Both the position numbers and the translations under genes were made by a program. Of a stretch of DNA of 64,000 nucleotides, positions 61,953 to 64,000 are shown in pieces. The stretch's first letter is position 1, and each line of letters starts with the position of its first letter. Origin of the DNA: Denitromonas sp. (GTDB lineage: Bacteria; Pseudomonadota; Gammaproteobacteria; Burkholderiales; Rhodocyclaceae); NCBI RefSeq assembly GCF_034676725.1, contig NZ_JAUCBR010000004.1:2370001-2434000 (forward strand). The letters run 5' to 3'. The notes under the pieces were generated by a model. That model made no database searches and had not been told where the DNA came from. It saw only the letters and a list, made by a program, of their open reading frames with translations.

Positions 61953-61966
61953 TGACAAATTTGTCA
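61953..61966 (-). promoter_or_regulatory. Perfect CopR/CusR box before the P-ATPase operon
   Basis: TGACA-aatt-TGTCA, a perfect palindrome, 75 nt upstream of the DUF2933 start. It is the best match of the four boxes to the Cus/Cop operator pattern. Confidence 0.72.
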
Positions 61967-62079
61967 GCAACCAAGGCTGCGCCCGCATTTTAGAGAGGCT
62001 GATCGATGCCGATTTTTGCCACCCGTTGGCAGATCACTGTGACCAACGGCATCGATTGAACGGACCTTCGGCAGCTGTC

Positions 62080-62890
62080 ACCGTGGAAAAGTCTCTACAC
62101 GCCTTCCACACATAAATTCTGCCCCCCATGACCGGACTTTGGCGCGGATGCTCGTCTTGAGCTTCTCGAAGCGGTAGAGCAAGGCGCCTGGCGCATCTAG
62201 CGCCTTGCCAGTGTGCCGCTCAGCCTCTACTCCTTGGCTGTCAGGGCGATTGCCGCCCCTGATAGCCGACATCGCCGAACACCATGCGCTCATCGCCGCC
62301 CCCGCTCCGATGCCGAATCAATACCGGTGTGCGCCTGCATCCCGACATGCCGGTTCTTGCCTTTCTTGGGCTGATGCACCTCGGGAACGCGACGATCCTC
62401 TTTTTCTTGGTCGAGGGCGCAGCGGCAATCAGCGTGGCATTGACGATGGTCCCTTCACGCATGATCAGGCCACACTCGGCTTTGTGGGGGGGGGGGCGAT
62501 CGTCTTGAAGATTCTGGGCGTCAGTTCGTGCTTCTCCAGCCGGCGACGGCACGTGAGTCGTCTCGTGGCGTCGGGTGCCGCCTCGCGCGTCAGATCGAGG
62601 TCCACGAAGCGGTGGGTCGCCTGCTGTCGTAGCACGCATCCTAGCTTCCCTCGTCGGACAGACCCATGCACTGTTGCGCCACATATATGCGCGAGATTCC
62701 GATCGACCTGCGCCCGAGATTCTCGCTCTTCGGGCAGAGCGGCTTGGTTAGCGCTTCCTGCGCCGCCTATGGTGTTGCCGCCTTGATCTGGGCCATAAAC
62801 CGGTCGCATCGCCTTCTTTTTGGCCGCGCACTCAAGGTCGGAGTGTCGCTTGATTGCATGGGGATCGTTACTGTCGTGACCGAACTGTAG
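62080..62890 (-). pseudogene. Scrambled remnant of an IS5-like transposase
   Basis: Several fragments in different frames match IS5-type transposases on the minus strand, e.g. RHTGKALDAPGALLYRFEKL and KTSIRAKV (62120-62220) and RMVFGDVGYQG near 62260. A run of nine or more G residues (62486-62495) marks a slippage site. No intact gene lies here; the area from 61967 to 62990 is otherwise empty. Confidence 0.6.
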
Positions 62891-62991
62891 GCATTGTCTG
62901 AAACCGAAGCAAATAATCGATACTTCCCTAAAGTGCGGCGCACCTGCCGCCTCTGCCATTGATCTCCGAGCGATTGCCGCACCGATAAATA

Positions 62992-63005
62992 TTGATCCGA
63001 ATCAA
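62992..63005 (+). promoter_or_regulatory. Perfect FNR/ANR-type box upstream of ompW
   Basis: TTGAT-ccga-ATCAA, exact match to the CRP/FNR family oxygen-regulator consensus, 64 nt upstream of the ompW start. OmpW is a known FNR target in other proteobacteria. Confidence 0.8.
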
Positions 63006-63068
63006 TAACCAGTTTAGTAGTGCGGTTATTGTTCGGGCTATTCTTTAGTGACCTTAAAAGGGGATGTG

Positions 63069-63695
63069 ATGCAAACGAAAATGATCGCAGCGCTGGTTGC
63101 CATGACGGCTTGCTCGCCGTTGCTGGCACAGCAGCCAGACGGCGACTGGATGATCCGCGCACGGGTGGTCAACATCGACACCGCCAATAAGTCGGACGCC
63201 ATTCCCGCGCTCGGCGTGGCTTCTGACGATATCCACGTCAGCAGCAAGGCGATTCCGGAACTGGACATCAGCTACTTCTTCACCAAGAATATTGCAGCCG
63301 AGCTGGTGCTGACCTATCCGCAGGAACATAACGTCTCGGTAGCCGGGACCAAGATCGGCACGGTCCGCGAACTGCCGCCGACGCTGCTGCTGCAATACCA
63401 CTTCATGCCGGATGCACAGTTCCGTCCATATGTCGGCGCCGGCATCAACTACACCCGCTTCTCCAGCGTTGACCTCAACGTGCCCGGCGTGGGCGATCTT
63501 GAAGTCGATAAGGACAGCTTCGGCCTGGCGCTGCAGGTGGGCATGGATGTTCAGCTCTCGAAGCAGTGGTTCTTCAACGTCGACCTGAAGAAGGTCAAGA
63601 TGGGCACCGACGTGAAGCTGGCCGGTGGCGGCAAAGTCAGCTCGATCGACATCGATCCGTGGCTGTTTGGTATCGGCTTGGGCTATCGCTTCTGA
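63069..63695 (+). CDS. ompW: OmpW-family outer-membrane protein
   Basis: 208 residues. Start ATG 63069 follows AGGGG. A signal peptide (MQTKMIAALVAMTACSPLLA) precedes a small beta-barrel with DWMIRARVVNIDTANKSDAI, LPPTLLLQYHFMPDAQFRPY, VGAGINYTRF and C-terminal LFGIGLGYRF, matching OmpW. Probably a minor porin for small molecules induced under low oxygen. Confidence 0.92.
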   Translation: MQTKMIAALVAMTACSPLLAQQPDGDWMIRARVVNIDTANKSDAIPALGVASDDIHVSSKAIPELDISYFFTKNIAAELVLTYPQEHNVSVAGTKIGTVRELPPTLLLQYHFMPDAQFRPYVGAGINYTRFSSVDLNVPGVGDLEVDKDSFGLALQVGMDVQLSKQWFFNVDLKKVKMGTDVKLAGGGKVSSIDIDPWLFGIGLGYRF

Positions 63696-63699
63696 TCCT

Positions 63700-64000
63700 C
63701 GTCGCCCAGCGGGCCGGCACCGGATCGCACCGGAACATTGTCCGGTGCCGGCCAGCCACTCGAGGCGCGCACGCACAGCCAGTTACAGGCATGTGCGCGC
63801 CGCGAAGTCGATAAACAGCAGCCCGGCGCACGAGTTGAGTTCCAGATTGCTCATCGTGTTGAAGAATCGATTGCCCGGACGCTCGGACCCGCTCCGGGTT
63901 ACCCCATCGACCTGTACAAAGCCGGGTTCGTTGCTCCGGTGGCACACCCTCCGTACGGCGGCATCCCAACCGATCTCCACCTGTCCGGCGCACGCCATTG
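63700..64000 (-). pseudogene. Decayed pyridoxamine-phosphate-oxidase-like (FMN barrel) gene, partial
   Basis: On the minus strand the fragment NEPGFVQVDG, RPGNRFFNTMSNLELN, AGLLFIDFA resembles the FMN-binding split-barrel family. A stop codon then interrupts it before LAVRARLEW, where LTGRARLEW would be expected. The upstream part lies outside the window. Confidence 0.35.

Noticed and set aside
63054..63776. 240-codon minus-strand frame opposite ompW
   Set aside because: Antisense shadow; ompW has signal peptide, barrel pattern and FNR promoter.

Overview
The window looks like chromosome of a GC-rich betaproteobacterium, probably Rhodocyclales (Zoogloeaceae/Denitromonas-like). This is inferred from the rRNA end, the aryl-polyene gene order, the Cupriavidus-like copper genes including copK, and overall codon bias. 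No species can be named from the sequence alone.

Layout. (1) 1-1.9 kb: 3' part of a 23S rRNA gene, 5S rRNA and the rrn terminator, followed by an IS3-family element (2.0-3.2 kb). (2) 3.3-5.7 kb: a fabB-type ketosynthase and two small exported proteins. (3) 5.8-24.5 kb: one long leftward operon in which almost every gene overlaps the next. It matches an aryl polyene (APE) pigment cluster in the order apeB-C-D-E-F-G-H-I-J, aromatic ammonia-lyase, apeK-L-M-N-O-P-Q-R, then a MipA/OmpV gene (frameshifted) and a methyltransferase. Inside it, 1158 bp is duplicated exactly in tandem, giving two apeQ ketoreductases and an in-frame ketosynthase/dehydratase chimera. (4) 24.7-25.8 kb: a ParA-type ATPase and a small basic partner. 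(5) 25.8-39.8 kb: a mobile island. It starts with the 3' fragment of a tRNA-Arg(CCU) gene serving as an att site and a tyrosine integrase, then an AlpA/HUH replication initiator, decayed McrB and HsdR restriction genes, and a MobD/StbB-like ATPase. Its right part is an unusual two-armed cassette: three HAD hydrolases, two calcineurin-like phosphoesterases, a DEDD exoribonuclease, a zinc-ribbon protein and an XRE regulator, all translationally coupled around a central hairpin. An AbiEi-like regulator with a 47-residue membrane peptide follows. (6) 39.8-49.4 kb: copper resistance: copSR, copA, copB, a cupredoxin, Met-rich and small Cys-rich proteins, cytochromes c and a porin. (7) 49.5-56.4 kb: a CzcI-like protein with a hexanucleotide repeat, another porin, and nested or decayed insertion sequences (ISAs1, IS5 remnant, IS66 with perfect 8-bp target duplication, IS3). 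(8) 56.6-62 kb: copK and an operon of DUF2933, a frameshifted ICMT-like methyltransferase, a Cu(I) P1B-ATPase, a YHS protein and an HD-GYP phosphodiesterase. (9) 62-64 kb: IS5-like debris, ompW behind a perfect FNR-type site, and a decayed FMN-barrel gene at the edge.

How the parts work together. The ape operon should make aryl polyene from an aromatic starter: the ammonia-lyase supplies a cinnamate-type acid, apeH activates it, the ACPs and ketosynthases extend it, and apeJ/D/L/M/N attach and export it. The copper genes are scattered among transposons but appear to share a CopR/CusR-type operator (TGACA-N4-TGTCA and variants) at 41955, 45509, 56601 and 61953, so they probably form one CopRS regulon. 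The HAD/phosphoesterase/exoribonuclease cassette at 33.1-38.2 kb is the best candidate for an undescribed system. Its chemistry points to processing of nucleic-acid ends or nucleotides, but no function is established.
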